Of a DNA stretch of 64,000 nucleotides, positions 8,358 to 16,584 are shown piece after piece. Every line of letters begins with the position of its first letter. The stretch's first letter is position 1. Made by a program: the position numbers and the translations under genes. Source of the stretch: CAVYHJ01 sp963768165 [NCBI: uncultured bacterium] (lineage in GTDB: Bacteria; UBP4; UBA4092); contig CAVYHJ010000027.1 of the NCBI GenBank assembly GCA_963768165.1, forward strand, positions 1-64,000, written 5' to 3'. Below the pieces are notes generated by a model. The model ran no database searches, was not told the DNA's origin, and saw only the letters and a program-made list of their open reading frames with translations.

Positions 8358-9074
8358 ATGACCTGCAAAGAAATTCTCGAACAATTGCAAGATTATCTCG
8401 ATGGAGATTTAAAAGAAAAATATTCCTGCCAGGTGGAAGATCATTTGGAATCGTGCCTTTCCTGCCGGGAAGAGTATCAGGCATTAAAACAGATTAGCGA
8501 ACTCTTCCGCAAAGAGCGCATCCGGTTGCCCAATGAAGAACAATGGCGGGAAACTTGGAAAACGATTGAAGTGCAGATTGCGGCACCGAAATTATCCTGG
8601 TACCGGGAGATAGTCGTGTTATTGGATACTTTTGCGATGCGGTTTTTTTCTCCACAATCCTTGACCTTACGCGCTTCCTTTTCGTTGGGATTGTTTGTGT
8701 TAGGGATCGTGTTTGGGGGAATGTATCTTGCCCCATCCGGTCAAATATTTCAACAGGTTGTGAAGGTGGAACACCAGGTGAAAGAGGTTCCCGTTGTCGA
8801 ATATATGGAAAAGAAAATCGTGCAACCTCAATTTCGAGAAAAAGTCGTTGAAAAACCGCAACAGGTCGTCTATCTCGCCAGTACGCCAGTGAAATTGGCG
8901 CCGGTATTCCCGGCGAGTGATCCGTCGGAATTAAAAGCAGATACACCGGGGTTATGGAACGCCAAAGATAATGTGGATGAACAAATCCAGAAAATACATC
9001 AGGAACTGGCACCTACATTTAATGAATATAATAATGCCAGTCCGACAATCCGACAGGTGAGTGTGTCGGATTAG
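8358..9074 (+). CDS. Zinc-finger (zf-HC2) transmembrane anti-sigma factor
   Basis: 238 residues. The N-terminus is a putative zinc-finger anti-sigma domain with Cys3 and the H29-x3-C33-x2-C36 signature (HLESCLSC). A single membrane helix lies at ~107-125, followed by a Val/Lys/Glu/Gln-rich periplasmic part with no recognised sensor fold. It is paired with the ECF sigma factor 7 nt upstream and presumably holds it at the membrane until a periplasmic signal releases it. The secretin-domain protein 69 nt downstream may belong to the same unit. Confidence 0.85.
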   Translation: MTCKEILEQLQDYLDGDLKEKYSCQVEDHLESCLSCREEYQALKQISELFRKERIRLPNEEQWRETWKTIEVQIAAPKLSWYREIVVLLDTFAMRFFSPQSLTLRASFSLGLFVLGIVFGGMYLAPSGQIFQQVVKVEHQVKEVPVVEYMEKKIVQPQFREKVVEKPQQVVYLASTPVKLAPVFPASDPSELKADTPGLWNAKDNVDEQIQKIHQELAPTFNEYNNASPTIRQVSVSD

Positions 9075-9143
9075 AAAAACGAAGTAGACCTCTTTTCCTT
9101 TAACGGAGGATGGAGAGGTAATTGAGATCAATGGGAGGACTTC

Positions 9144-10337
9144 ATGTCAACTTTTTCAAGTAGGATGCGTGTGGTAAAAAATAAATCGGGTGCCGTGATT
9201 TATATGGGATTTTGTTTATTAATTTTTTTGGTAATAGTTGGAAATCATTTACAGGCACAAGGCGTTATGGAAGTAAGCAATCAGGGACCGCAGCCGGCGA
9301 TTACGAGTACCAGTGTCAGTGAGTCTTCCGAATCCATAGTACCGGTTGAGAAACAAACCAAAACATTTCAAATTAAATATACCACGGTAGCGGATGTGCA
9401 ACCGATGGCTCAATCGTTATTAAGTCCGACTGGCAGGATTACCAGCGATCCTCGGACGAATTTACTGATTGTGGTGGATGTAGCCAGTGCTATTAAAAAG
9501 ATAGAGGATTTAATCGAGTCGGTGGATATTCCTCTTGAAACAGCGATTATTCCTGTTAAATTTGCCGACGTGCAAGATGTGGCACGGGAATTAATAAGTG
9601 CCAATCCGCGATTAAAAATAAATGTGGATCCGAAAACGAGTAATCTTCTTATTACTGATATTCCTACCAAAATTGATCAGGTCAAAACCCTGGTAGAACA
9701 GATGGAATCTTCCTATACCAACAAACCTCAAACCGGATTGGATTGTAGTATTATAAAAGTGATATTGGACGACAAGCATAATACTGGGATTGATTGGTCT
9801 AAATGTCCTTTTGCCGGCAAATCAGATATTTCCTCGGCGATCTTATTGGAAAATATGGAGTATGAGAAACTATTGGATTGGTTAAAGAATTTTGGTTCCG
9901 CGGAGTTATTATCCCGAAAACGTGTAACCGTTATGCCTAACGAAGAAACACGAGTTCGGGAAGGGATTCGTTATCAAACGGTGGAAAAACCTTCCGTGAG
10001 TATGGATACGCTTGGCGGGACAATCTATAAGGCTATTCCTCAAGGGGAAGATTATGGGTTTACCTACCGGTTTTTGGCCAAACCATTGGATGCAAAATCC
10101 GGAAAAAGTGCGTTGATTGTGTCGTTTAGTGTGGACGGTGTTTTACCCCAGAGCGGTTCTACAGTTGCCTATGGACTTAATGTGAATAACGCTCAAATAC
10201 CCGACGGCATGACTTCGATTACTGAAGATGTTCGTGCTATTCCGACAGCGGAAGAAGGCAATCCAAAAAAGATTCAATATCAGAATGTAGATTTGATTTT
10301 ATTGATAACGCCGCACAATTTTAAACCAGATCCGTAA
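9144..10337 (+). CDS. Secretin-domain protein (two N-domains plus degenerate secretin core)
   Basis: 397 residues, with a signal peptide or anchor at ~18-38. Two secretin N-type (NolW-like) domains: the first near 75-130 (KYTTVADVQPMAQSLL..DPRTNLLIVVD), the second near 136-190 (VKFADVQDVARELI..DPKTSNLLITD). The C-terminal half keeps secretin-like elements (SRKRVTVMPNEETRVREGIRYQT and a final VDLILLITPHNF), but is short and lacks much of the gate region. It may be a secretin-related outer-membrane protein of a type II secretion or type IV pilus-like machine, or a pilotin-like periplasmic component. It follows the sigma/anti-sigma pair on the same strand. The start has a GGAGG (9131-9135) upstream. 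Confidence 0.7.
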   Translation: MSTFSSRMRVVKNKSGAVIYMGFCLLIFLVIVGNHLQAQGVMEVSNQGPQPAITSTSVSESSESIVPVEKQTKTFQIKYTTVADVQPMAQSLLSPTGRITSDPRTNLLIVVDVASAIKKIEDLIESVDIPLETAIIPVKFADVQDVARELISANPRLKINVDPKTSNLLITDIPTKIDQVKTLVEQMESSYTNKPQTGLDCSIIKVILDDKHNTGIDWSKCPFAGKSDISSAILLENMEYEKLLDWLKNFGSAELLSRKRVTVMPNEETRVREGIRYQTVEKPSVSMDTLGGTIYKAIPQGEDYGFTYRFLAKPLDAKSGKSALIVSFSVDGVLPQSGSTVAYGLNVNNAQIPDGMTSITEDVRAIPTAEEGNPKKIQYQNVDLILLITPHNFKPDP

Positions 10338-10740
10338 GAGTTAAGTCCGACAAAATAGATTAATTTTGATGAACTTTAACGCAAAAATATTACGAAAAGG
10401 TACGCAGATTTCCGTAATGGTACATTTGGAAGAGCAAGGCAAATGACTAAATATCTGAAAATAAACAAGTTATGTTTATGGTATTCTTTTTGCGGATAAT
10501 TTGTAGTAGAGTGAGGTAGGTTAACATTAATCTAAGGATAGAATTTAAGAATTTCCTGATTGACAATTCCTAAAATTTGAGCTAGGGTATATATAGTATT
10601 TTTTAAGGGGAATGAGATGAAAAATACTTGCCAATAGAAATTAACTGTGGCATGATTTATTCTGAGGATGATTCAACTAAAAAGTATTTTTAGCGTTTGT
10701 CTATCAGACAATAAAAAAGAGGATGTTAAAAAATAAAAAG
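10338..10740. other. AT-rich gene-free stretch
   Basis: About 400 bp between the secretin-like gene and the sRNA candidate promoter. I see no open frame with a ribosome site, no tRNA and no palindrome; it is simply AT-rich. Confidence 0.5.
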
Positions 10741-10769
10741 TTAGGATTAAACAGAATTTAAATTATAAT
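10741..10769 (+). promoter_or_regulatory. Sigma-70-type promoter for the sRNA candidate
   Basis: A perfect TATAAT at 10764-10769, with TTAGGA at 10741-10746 and a 17-bp spacer. The -35 box is weak (3 of 6). Transcription would start near 10776, just before the hairpin cluster, with no open frame downstream on this strand. Confidence 0.5.
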
Positions 10770-10775
10770 CATAAA

Positions 10776-10912
10776 TATTACGAGTTTACCCCACCCTCTG
10801 CATCCTCGCAGAGGCGATGCCTGCAAAGCCCTCCAGCAGGCGACCACAACTTGACTCTTCGGAGACAAGTTGGGCGCCATAGGTGCTCATCCCACACCTA
10901 TGGCGTTTTATT
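10776..10912 (+). ncRNA. Candidate structured small RNA with four hairpins
   Basis: Four successive hairpins without a coding frame: CCTCTGC/GCAGAGG (10795-10814), GCCTGC/GCAGGC (10819-10841), CAACTTG-A-CTC-TTCG-GAG-A-CAAGTTG (10847-10872, capped by a UUCG tetraloop), and an 11-bp terminator stem (10875-10905) followed by TTTTATTTTA. A TATAAT lies upstream. It has no SRP, 6S, tmRNA or RNase P signature that I recognise. It could instead be a REP-like palindrome cluster; the tetraloop, terminator and promoter favour an RNA of ~135 nt. Confidence 0.5.
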
Positions 10913-10915
10913 TTA
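10875..10915 (+). terminator. Intrinsic terminator
   Basis: CGCCATAGGTG (10875-10885), 9-nt loop, CACCTATGGCG (10895-10905), then TTTTATTTTA on the + strand. It overlaps the stop of the converging - strand gene, so it may also stop transcription of that gene, though no T-run exists on that side. Confidence 0.75.
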
Positions 10916-11507
10916 GATATTTATAAGCTCCTAGAATAAGATCTCGGGCACCCATTAATATTGGTTCTCCCCAGGAAGGAAATATAGCATTGAATTCATA
11001 TTCTTTTGCAATTTTTAGAACTGATTTTTTCATTTGTTCAACATTTTGACTATAGATGTCCGGTGCAAAAGAAATTCTTCCGTCATAACCGGCAATGGTA
11101 TCTCCTGTAAATAAACAGAATTCTCCGGGTGCATATTCATACTTAAGAAATGCACTTCCGGCAGTATGTCCGGGACAATGAAGAACCATGTATCCCGGTG
11201 CAATAATATCACTATCTTTTACCAGGCGAACCTTTGGGATATGTTTTATGGATTCACCATCCGATTTATGAATGATTATTTCACACCCCGCCCGTTCTTG
11301 TAATTCTTGTGCGGGACCGATATCATGGACATGAGAAATAAAGGTAAGGTCTATTTCTTCCTCCTCTATCAAATCCAATATATCATTAAGGTTTTCCGGC
11401 ACTCCCACCAACACGCGTACTTCCCCATCCACCCAATATACCCCTTCCCGACCATAAGGCAATGGGGCATTCTCCAGTTGATAGATGTCACCCAATAATT
11501 GTCGCAT
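10908..11507 (-). CDS. Metallo-beta-lactamase-fold hydrolase with an altered metal site
   Basis: 199 residues. MBL-fold landmarks are present: SHVHDIG at 78-84 (the HxHxDH site is incomplete, its last positions being Ile-Gly), PGHTAGS (the second His) and TGDTIAG (the bridging Asp). The last metal His is replaced in the SWGEP region. It may bind one metal or use a variant site. The fold covers glyoxalase II-like and many other hydrolases; the substrate is unknown. It begins 4 nt after the stop of the GH13 gene, so it is probably cotranscribed with it. Confidence 0.75.
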   Translation of the reverse strand: MRQLLGDIYQLENAPLPYGREGVYWVDGEVRVLVGVPENLNDILDLIEEEEIDLTFISHVHDIGPAQELQERAGCEIIIHKSDGESIKHIPKVRLVKDSDIIAPGYMVLHCPGHTAGSAFLKYEYAPGEFCLFTGDTIAGYDGRISFAPDIYSQNVEQMKKSVLKIAKEYEFNAIFPSWGEPILMGARDLILGAYKYLK

Positions 11508-11511
11508 TACT

Positions 11512-13944
11512 CTATTTCTCTAAAATAATCACACCATCCCAAGGTGGGACATGAAAATTAGAATAAGGTGTCAAATGATTAAGCTTGTAATCACCATATT
11601 TACCCCATGGCTGACCGTAAAGAAATTGTTTAGGGAAGGTTTGTAATGTAATGACTTGCGGTTTTGGACTATTGTTAAGGATAACTAGAATACTTTCTTT
11701 TCCTTTTCTGCGAAAAGCATAGATGTTATTTTTGTCATCGGTTAAAAGTGTCTGAAACTCTCCGGTTTGCAGTGTCTCGTGTTGATTGCGAATGGCAATT
11801 AATTTTTGGTAATGCGCTAATAAATCTTCGTTAACAGAATCTTCAGGATTCTGGTAAGGTTCTAAATCTTTCCATAACATGGGTTTCCGATTAGACGGAT
11901 CATCCGCTCCCCACATCCCGACTTCGTCACCATACCATACCATTGGTGCTCCCACAAAGGTCATTTGGAAAAGGACGATTAACTTGAGCTTTTTGTAAGC
12001 GCCGGCATCAGGCTTATGCCAGTTGAATGTATTTCCAGCATCCTGTAAACGGTTATTTTCATCGAATCCTCGGTTGGGATTGATGATGGCGGAGACAATT
12101 CTATCCGTGTCATGGGAATCCAACAAATTTTGCATAACATAATTAACTCCATATGGGTACCAGGATAATAATTCATGCAAGGATTGGTCAAATTTGGATA
12201 CAGTGAATTTTTCTTTCGGACGGGCATCAATGAAAAATTCATACACCCGTTTGGCAAATGGATAATTCATGACTGCGTTAAACATATCTCCATTCGTCCA
12301 GTCCGATGCACGACTCCATATTTCACCTGTGATATATGCTTCCGGATTAATTTTTCGGACATAAGCGCACCATTCTTTCCAAAATGGTTTGGCAATCAAA
12401 TCTGCCACATCCAACCGCCATCCATCCACACCTTTGGACACATCCCCGTTCCCATATGGGTCCATCCAATGCCGGGTAATATCAAAAATATGTTCTCGCG
12501 GTCCATGCACCAACCCGTTGGCATCCTGTTTAATTTCCGGCAATTGATGGGAGCCCCACCATCCCTGATAATTCACAGGCGGTCCAAAATCCAATACCTT
12601 GTACCAATCCTTGTACGGCGAGTTTTTCCCGTTTTTCAATAAATCGTTAAACGCCCAAAATTGGTCACCCGTATGATTAAAGACACCATCTACAATGACT
12701 TTAATGCCATTTTTGTGACATTCCTGTATCATCTGCAAAAATAATTTATCAGTTTTGGTTAATTTCCAGGTTTTGGGATCGAGTGTTTCACCGGGTGGGG
12801 TTACGGTATCTTCCAAGTATCCGAAATGCGGGTTAATATGACGATAATCCATCGTGTCGTACCCATGAATAGAAGGTGCCATGAATATTGGATTTAAATA
12901 AATTGCCGTAATTCCCAATTTTTTTAGATAGGACAATTTCTCCATAATTCCCTGTATATCCCCCCCGTAAAACCGGTTATAGACGTTGGCATAAAAGTTT
13001 CCATGCTCCCAGGGCAAGAGTTTAAACCAATCGGATGTCCAGGGAGGTGTGTGGGATCCAAGAATATCATTTGCCGTATTTCCATTTCTAAATCTTTCAG
13101 GGAAAATCTGATACCAAACCGCATGTTTCGCCCACTCCGGCGGAGACACATTTGGCAAATCAGATAGGACAATCGGATAGGCCACCGTTTTTTCAAATTG
13201 GGAAGATGTCCCTTCCAATCCCTCATACACAACGTCGTTTCCATCTTGTAATTTGAAATAATACGCTTCTGTCAAACTGGATACCGGTACAATAACTTGA
13301 TAATGATCAAACCGGTTGCCGGAATAGAGCAAAGGCATGGAGTATTCTTTTAGGGTTCCTGATTGCACGTCTGTAACCAACATTAAGTTCACTTTTTCTA
13401 CATCATTTTTCCATGTCCGCAAGGAAAATTTGATTTTGTTTTTATCAATACGTTCTAAATCCGGAAACAGGGGATAATGATCCACCGCCTCGGCATAGAT
13501 TTTTCCATCCCCTCGAAAACAGGTTGTCGTGATTCCGGTTAATTTCCCAACCACCAACACAGAATTAAACCCCTGATGCCCATCATCTTCTTTATTCGGA
13601 TTATTCGGGTCTTGAAACCATTGGTTTCCATTCACCACAAATTTATACTGGTAGGTATCTTCCGGCAGATTCAAAGTCACTTTCCAAACTCCGTTTACAT
13701 CCGACTCCTTCATCAATGTCCCGGGCAGCGACCAACCATTAAACGAACCGACAATAGAAACTTTTTCAGCAGGTGTTGAAGGTGTATATTGTAACGTTAC
13801 CGGAAAAGTTCGGGAGGGAAGAGTCTTGACCTTGCTCCAATCACCAATAGGGATTTTCGGAATGGTGGTTTCCGCAAAAATAAAACAATTGCAAAGAATG
13901 GTCAAACTAACGAATAGAAAATACCGTTTAATCATAATTAACAT
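11512..13944 (-). CDS. Exported GH13 alpha-amylase family protein (neopullulanase/cyclomaltodextrinase-like), copy 1
   Basis: 810 residues with a signal peptide ending ...CFIFA before ETT. Residues ~45-130 are an AMPK/CBM48-type glycogen-binding domain (VSIVGSFNGWS, WFQDPNNP). Residues ~140-270 form a second N-terminal beta domain of the CBM34/maltogenic type. The catalytic barrel begins at WYQIFPERFRNG and contains the conserved GH13 regions: VDGVFNHTG, DGWRLDVAD (nucleophile Asp), TGEIW (acid/base Glu) and DSHDTDR (stabilising Asp). A C-terminal beta domain closes the protein. It probably cleaves alpha-1,4 (and alpha-1,6) links of maltodextrin, pullulan or cyclodextrin in the periplasm or outside. 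The start could also be the in-frame ATG three codons later. It is a tandem duplicate of the next gene. Confidence 0.88.
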   Translation of the reverse strand: MLIMIKRYFLFVSLTILCNCFIFAETTIPKIPIGDWSKVKTLPSRTFPVTLQYTPSTPAEKVSIVGSFNGWSLPGTLMKESDVNGVWKVTLNLPEDTYQYKFVVNGNQWFQDPNNPNKEDDGHQGFNSVLVVGKLTGITTTCFRGDGKIYAEAVDHYPLFPDLERIDKNKIKFSLRTWKNDVEKVNLMLVTDVQSGTLKEYSMPLLYSGNRFDHYQVIVPVSSLTEAYYFKLQDGNDVVYEGLEGTSSQFEKTVAYPIVLSDLPNVSPPEWAKHAVWYQIFPERFRNGNTANDILGSHTPPWTSDWFKLLPWEHGNFYANVYNRFYGGDIQGIMEKLSYLKKLGITAIYLNPIFMAPSIHGYDTMDYRHINPHFGYLEDTVTPPGETLDPKTWKLTKTDKLFLQMIQECHKNGIKVIVDGVFNHTGDQFWAFNDLLKNGKNSPYKDWYKVLDFGPPVNYQGWWGSHQLPEIKQDANGLVHGPREHIFDITRHWMDPYGNGDVSKGVDGWRLDVADLIAKPFWKEWCAYVRKINPEAYITGEIWSRASDWTNGDMFNAVMNYPFAKRVYEFFIDARPKEKFTVSKFDQSLHELLSWYPYGVNYVMQNLLDSHDTDRIVSAIINPNRGFDENNRLQDAGNTFNWHKPDAGAYKKLKLIVLFQMTFVGAPMVWYGDEVGMWGADDPSNRKPMLWKDLEPYQNPEDSVNEDLLAHYQKLIAIRNQHETLQTGEFQTLLTDDKNNIYAFRRKGKESILVILNNSPKPQVITLQTFPKQFLYGQPWGKYGDYKLNHLTPYSNFHVPPWDGVIILEK

Positions 13945-14089
13945 AACTTTACATCAGAATCTTTACTTAAAGTATTATACAAGAAGGACTGTAACTGTCA
14001 CAATAAATAGATATTCCCATTAGACGCCTTACCGGGTGTAAGTAAGGAGAGCATTTTCTAATAGATACACACGCCTTCCATTAACTATG

Positions 14090-16516
14090 TCATTTCTCCA
14101 AAATAATCGCACCATCCCAGGCGGGGAGGTGAATTTGATTTGATAATGGTGATGTTGGAGAACCATAGAGATATTTGTTCGGTGATATTTCCAGAGTAAT
14201 ATCCCTGGCCTCCGGACTATTATTTAGGATAACCACAATACTTTCTTTCCCTTTTCTGCGAAAGGCATAGATATTATTTTTATTATCTATATGGAATGTC
14301 TGGAACTCACCTGTTTGTAAGGTCTCATGTTGATTGCGGATTGCAATTAATTTTTGATAATGCGTCAATAAATCTTCATTCACTTTATTCTCAGGATTTT
14401 GATAGGGTTCCAAATCTTTCCATAACATGGGTTTCCGGGTAGAGGGATCATTTGCGCCCCACATTCCGACTTCATCCCCGTTCCAGATCATGGGAGCACC
14501 CACAAAAGTCATTTGAAAAATAACTATTAATTTTAATTTCTGGTAGGCCTCCTGTGTGGGTTTATGCCAATTATAGTCTCTGCCACCGGGGTTTTGTAAT
14601 CGATTTTCTTGGTCGTAACCATTTTTCCATTCCATCTCAGGATTCATGAGAGCCGAGGACACTCTGTCCGTATCGTGGGAGTCCAGCAGATTTTGCATGG
14701 CATAGTTCACATCATAAGGATACCAGGATAATAATTCATGCAGCGATTGATCAAATTGCGATGCCGAATACTTTTCTTTCGGAAGGGCAGACCGAAAGAA
14801 AGCATAAACTCTTTTCATAAATTGATAATTCATCACGGCATCAAACAATTCTCCATTTGTCCAATCCGATGCCCGACCCCAAATCTCTCCCGTAATATAG
14901 GCATTGGGATTAATCTTACGGACTAGGGCACACCATTCCTTCCAAAAAGGTTTGGCGACCAATTCCGCCACGTCCAATCGCCATCCATCAACTCCTGCGG
15001 ATATGTCTCCATTATTATACGGGTCCATCCAGCGTTTGGTTATATCAAAAATATGTTCCCGGGGACCGTGTACCAACCCATTGGTATCTTGATTCAATTC
15101 CGGTAATGAACGATTATCATACCACCCGTGATATTTTACCGGAGGACCAAAATCCAATACCTTGTACCAATCTTTATAAGGTGACTCTTTGCCATTTTTC
15201 ATCAAATCTTTAAAAGCCCAAAATTGGTCTCCGGTATGATTGAAAACACCGTCAATAATGACTTTAATCCCATTCTTATGACATTCCTGAATTAATTGTA
15301 AAAATAATTTATCTGTCTTGGTAAATTTCCAAGTCTTGGGATCCAGAGTTTCACCCGGAGGTGTGACGGTATCTTCCAAATATCCGAAATGCGGATTGAT
15401 ATGTCGGTAATCCATCGTGTCATATCCGTGTATGGAAGGAGACATAAACACAGGATTCAAATAAATAGCCGTCACGCCCAGTTTTTTTAAATAAGGCAAT
15501 TTTTGAATAATACCCTGCATATCCCCGCCGTAAAACCGATTATACACATTGCTATAAAAACCACCCTTTTCCCAGGGCAATGGTTCGAACCAATCGGAAG
15601 TCCACGGCGGAGTATGCGGTCCTAATACATCATTGGCGGTATCCCCATTCCGAAATCTTTCCGGGAAAATCTGATACCACACCGCATTTTTTGCCCATTC
15701 CGGTGAAGACACGTTGGGTAACTCCGAGATGACCAGGGGATAGGCGGTGATTTTATCTAATTGCGGAGTAACTTCATCGAATCCCGCATAGAGAATCTTA
15801 TTTCCATCTTCCAATTTAAAATAATAAGCCGCGGTTACCGAGGAGACGGGTAGGACAACCTGATAAGTATCAAACCGGTTGTCGGCAAAGAGCAGCGACA
15901 TGGGATATTCTTTCACAATTCGTTTTTGAATATCGGTCATCAAAATGAGAGTCACTCTCTGGACATCATTCTTCCAGGTGCGCATGGCAATTTTAATGTG
16001 GTCTTTATCAATGCGTTCCAAATCCGGGAATTTGGGATAATGGTCAATTGCTTCGGTATAGATTTTCCCGTCTCCAGGAATGCAGGTCGTGGAAACACCT
16101 GCTAATTTTTCCGCTATCAGAACGGAATTAAATCCCTGGTGCCCGTCGTCTACTTTATTGGGGTTATTGGGATCCGGAATCCATTGCTCGCCATTAACCA
16201 CAAATTTATATAGATAGGTATTTTCCCTCAGATTCAAGGTGATTTTCCAAGTTCCATGTTCATCCGGGCCGGTCATCAAGGTCGCGCTGGGTGACCAACC
16301 ATTGAACGAACCCGCCACGTAAACTTTCTCCGCGGATACGACCGGTTTGTATTGTAATGTCACAGGGAATATCCTGGGGGGAAGGGTTTTGACTTTGTTC
16401 CAATCACCGATATTTATTTTGGGAATTGTTGTTTCGGCAATTCCAAAACAATTGCAATAGATGACCAGACCGATGGGAAGAAAAAATTTTTTGGCGCGGA
16501 TATCCATAATATTCAT
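14090..16516 (-). CDS. Exported GH13 alpha-amylase family protein, copy 2
   Basis: 808 residues, colinear with the 810-residue gene 145 bp downstream and highly similar throughout. It has a signal peptide, a CBM48-type domain (VYVAGSFNGWS), a second N-domain, and a barrel with WYQIFPERFRNGD, DGVFNHTG, DGWRLDVAE, TGEIWGRASDW and DSHDTDR, so all catalytic residues are kept. It differs by a short insertion before NWHKP and by a shorter C-terminus (the region around YGSPTSPLSN). It is upstream in the same - strand unit, so it is probably the first gene of an alpha-glucan degradation operon. Confidence 0.88.
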   Translation of the reverse strand: MNIMDIRAKKFFLPIGLVIYCNCFGIAETTIPKINIGDWNKVKTLPPRIFPVTLQYKPVVSAEKVYVAGSFNGWSPSATLMTGPDEHGTWKITLNLRENTYLYKFVVNGEQWIPDPNNPNKVDDGHQGFNSVLIAEKLAGVSTTCIPGDGKIYTEAIDHYPKFPDLERIDKDHIKIAMRTWKNDVQRVTLILMTDIQKRIVKEYPMSLLFADNRFDTYQVVLPVSSVTAAYYFKLEDGNKILYAGFDEVTPQLDKITAYPLVISELPNVSSPEWAKNAVWYQIFPERFRNGDTANDVLGPHTPPWTSDWFEPLPWEKGGFYSNVYNRFYGGDMQGIIQKLPYLKKLGVTAIYLNPVFMSPSIHGYDTMDYRHINPHFGYLEDTVTPPGETLDPKTWKFTKTDKLFLQLIQECHKNGIKVIIDGVFNHTGDQFWAFKDLMKNGKESPYKDWYKVLDFGPPVKYHGWYDNRSLPELNQDTNGLVHGPREHIFDITKRWMDPYNNGDISAGVDGWRLDVAELVAKPFWKEWCALVRKINPNAYITGEIWGRASDWTNGELFDAVMNYQFMKRVYAFFRSALPKEKYSASQFDQSLHELLSWYPYDVNYAMQNLLDSHDTDRVSSALMNPEMEWKNGYDQENRLQNPGGRDYNWHKPTQEAYQKLKLIVIFQMTFVGAPMIWNGDEVGMWGANDPSTRKPMLWKDLEPYQNPENKVNEDLLTHYQKLIAIRNQHETLQTGEFQTFHIDNKNNIYAFRRKGKESIVVILNNSPEARDITLEISPNKYLYGSPTSPLSNQIHLPAWDGAIILEK

Positions 16517-16584
16517 TTTCTCCTGTTTTGAAAAGATAATTTATACTATTCTACCTGAACGAGCATTGTTGTTACAATAACTGT

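Noticed and set aside
10776-10912. SRP RNA, 6S RNA or tmRNA identity for the hairpin cluster
   Set aside because: The SRP GGAAG/AGCA core, the long single 6S stem and the tmRNA acceptor/tag features are all absent.
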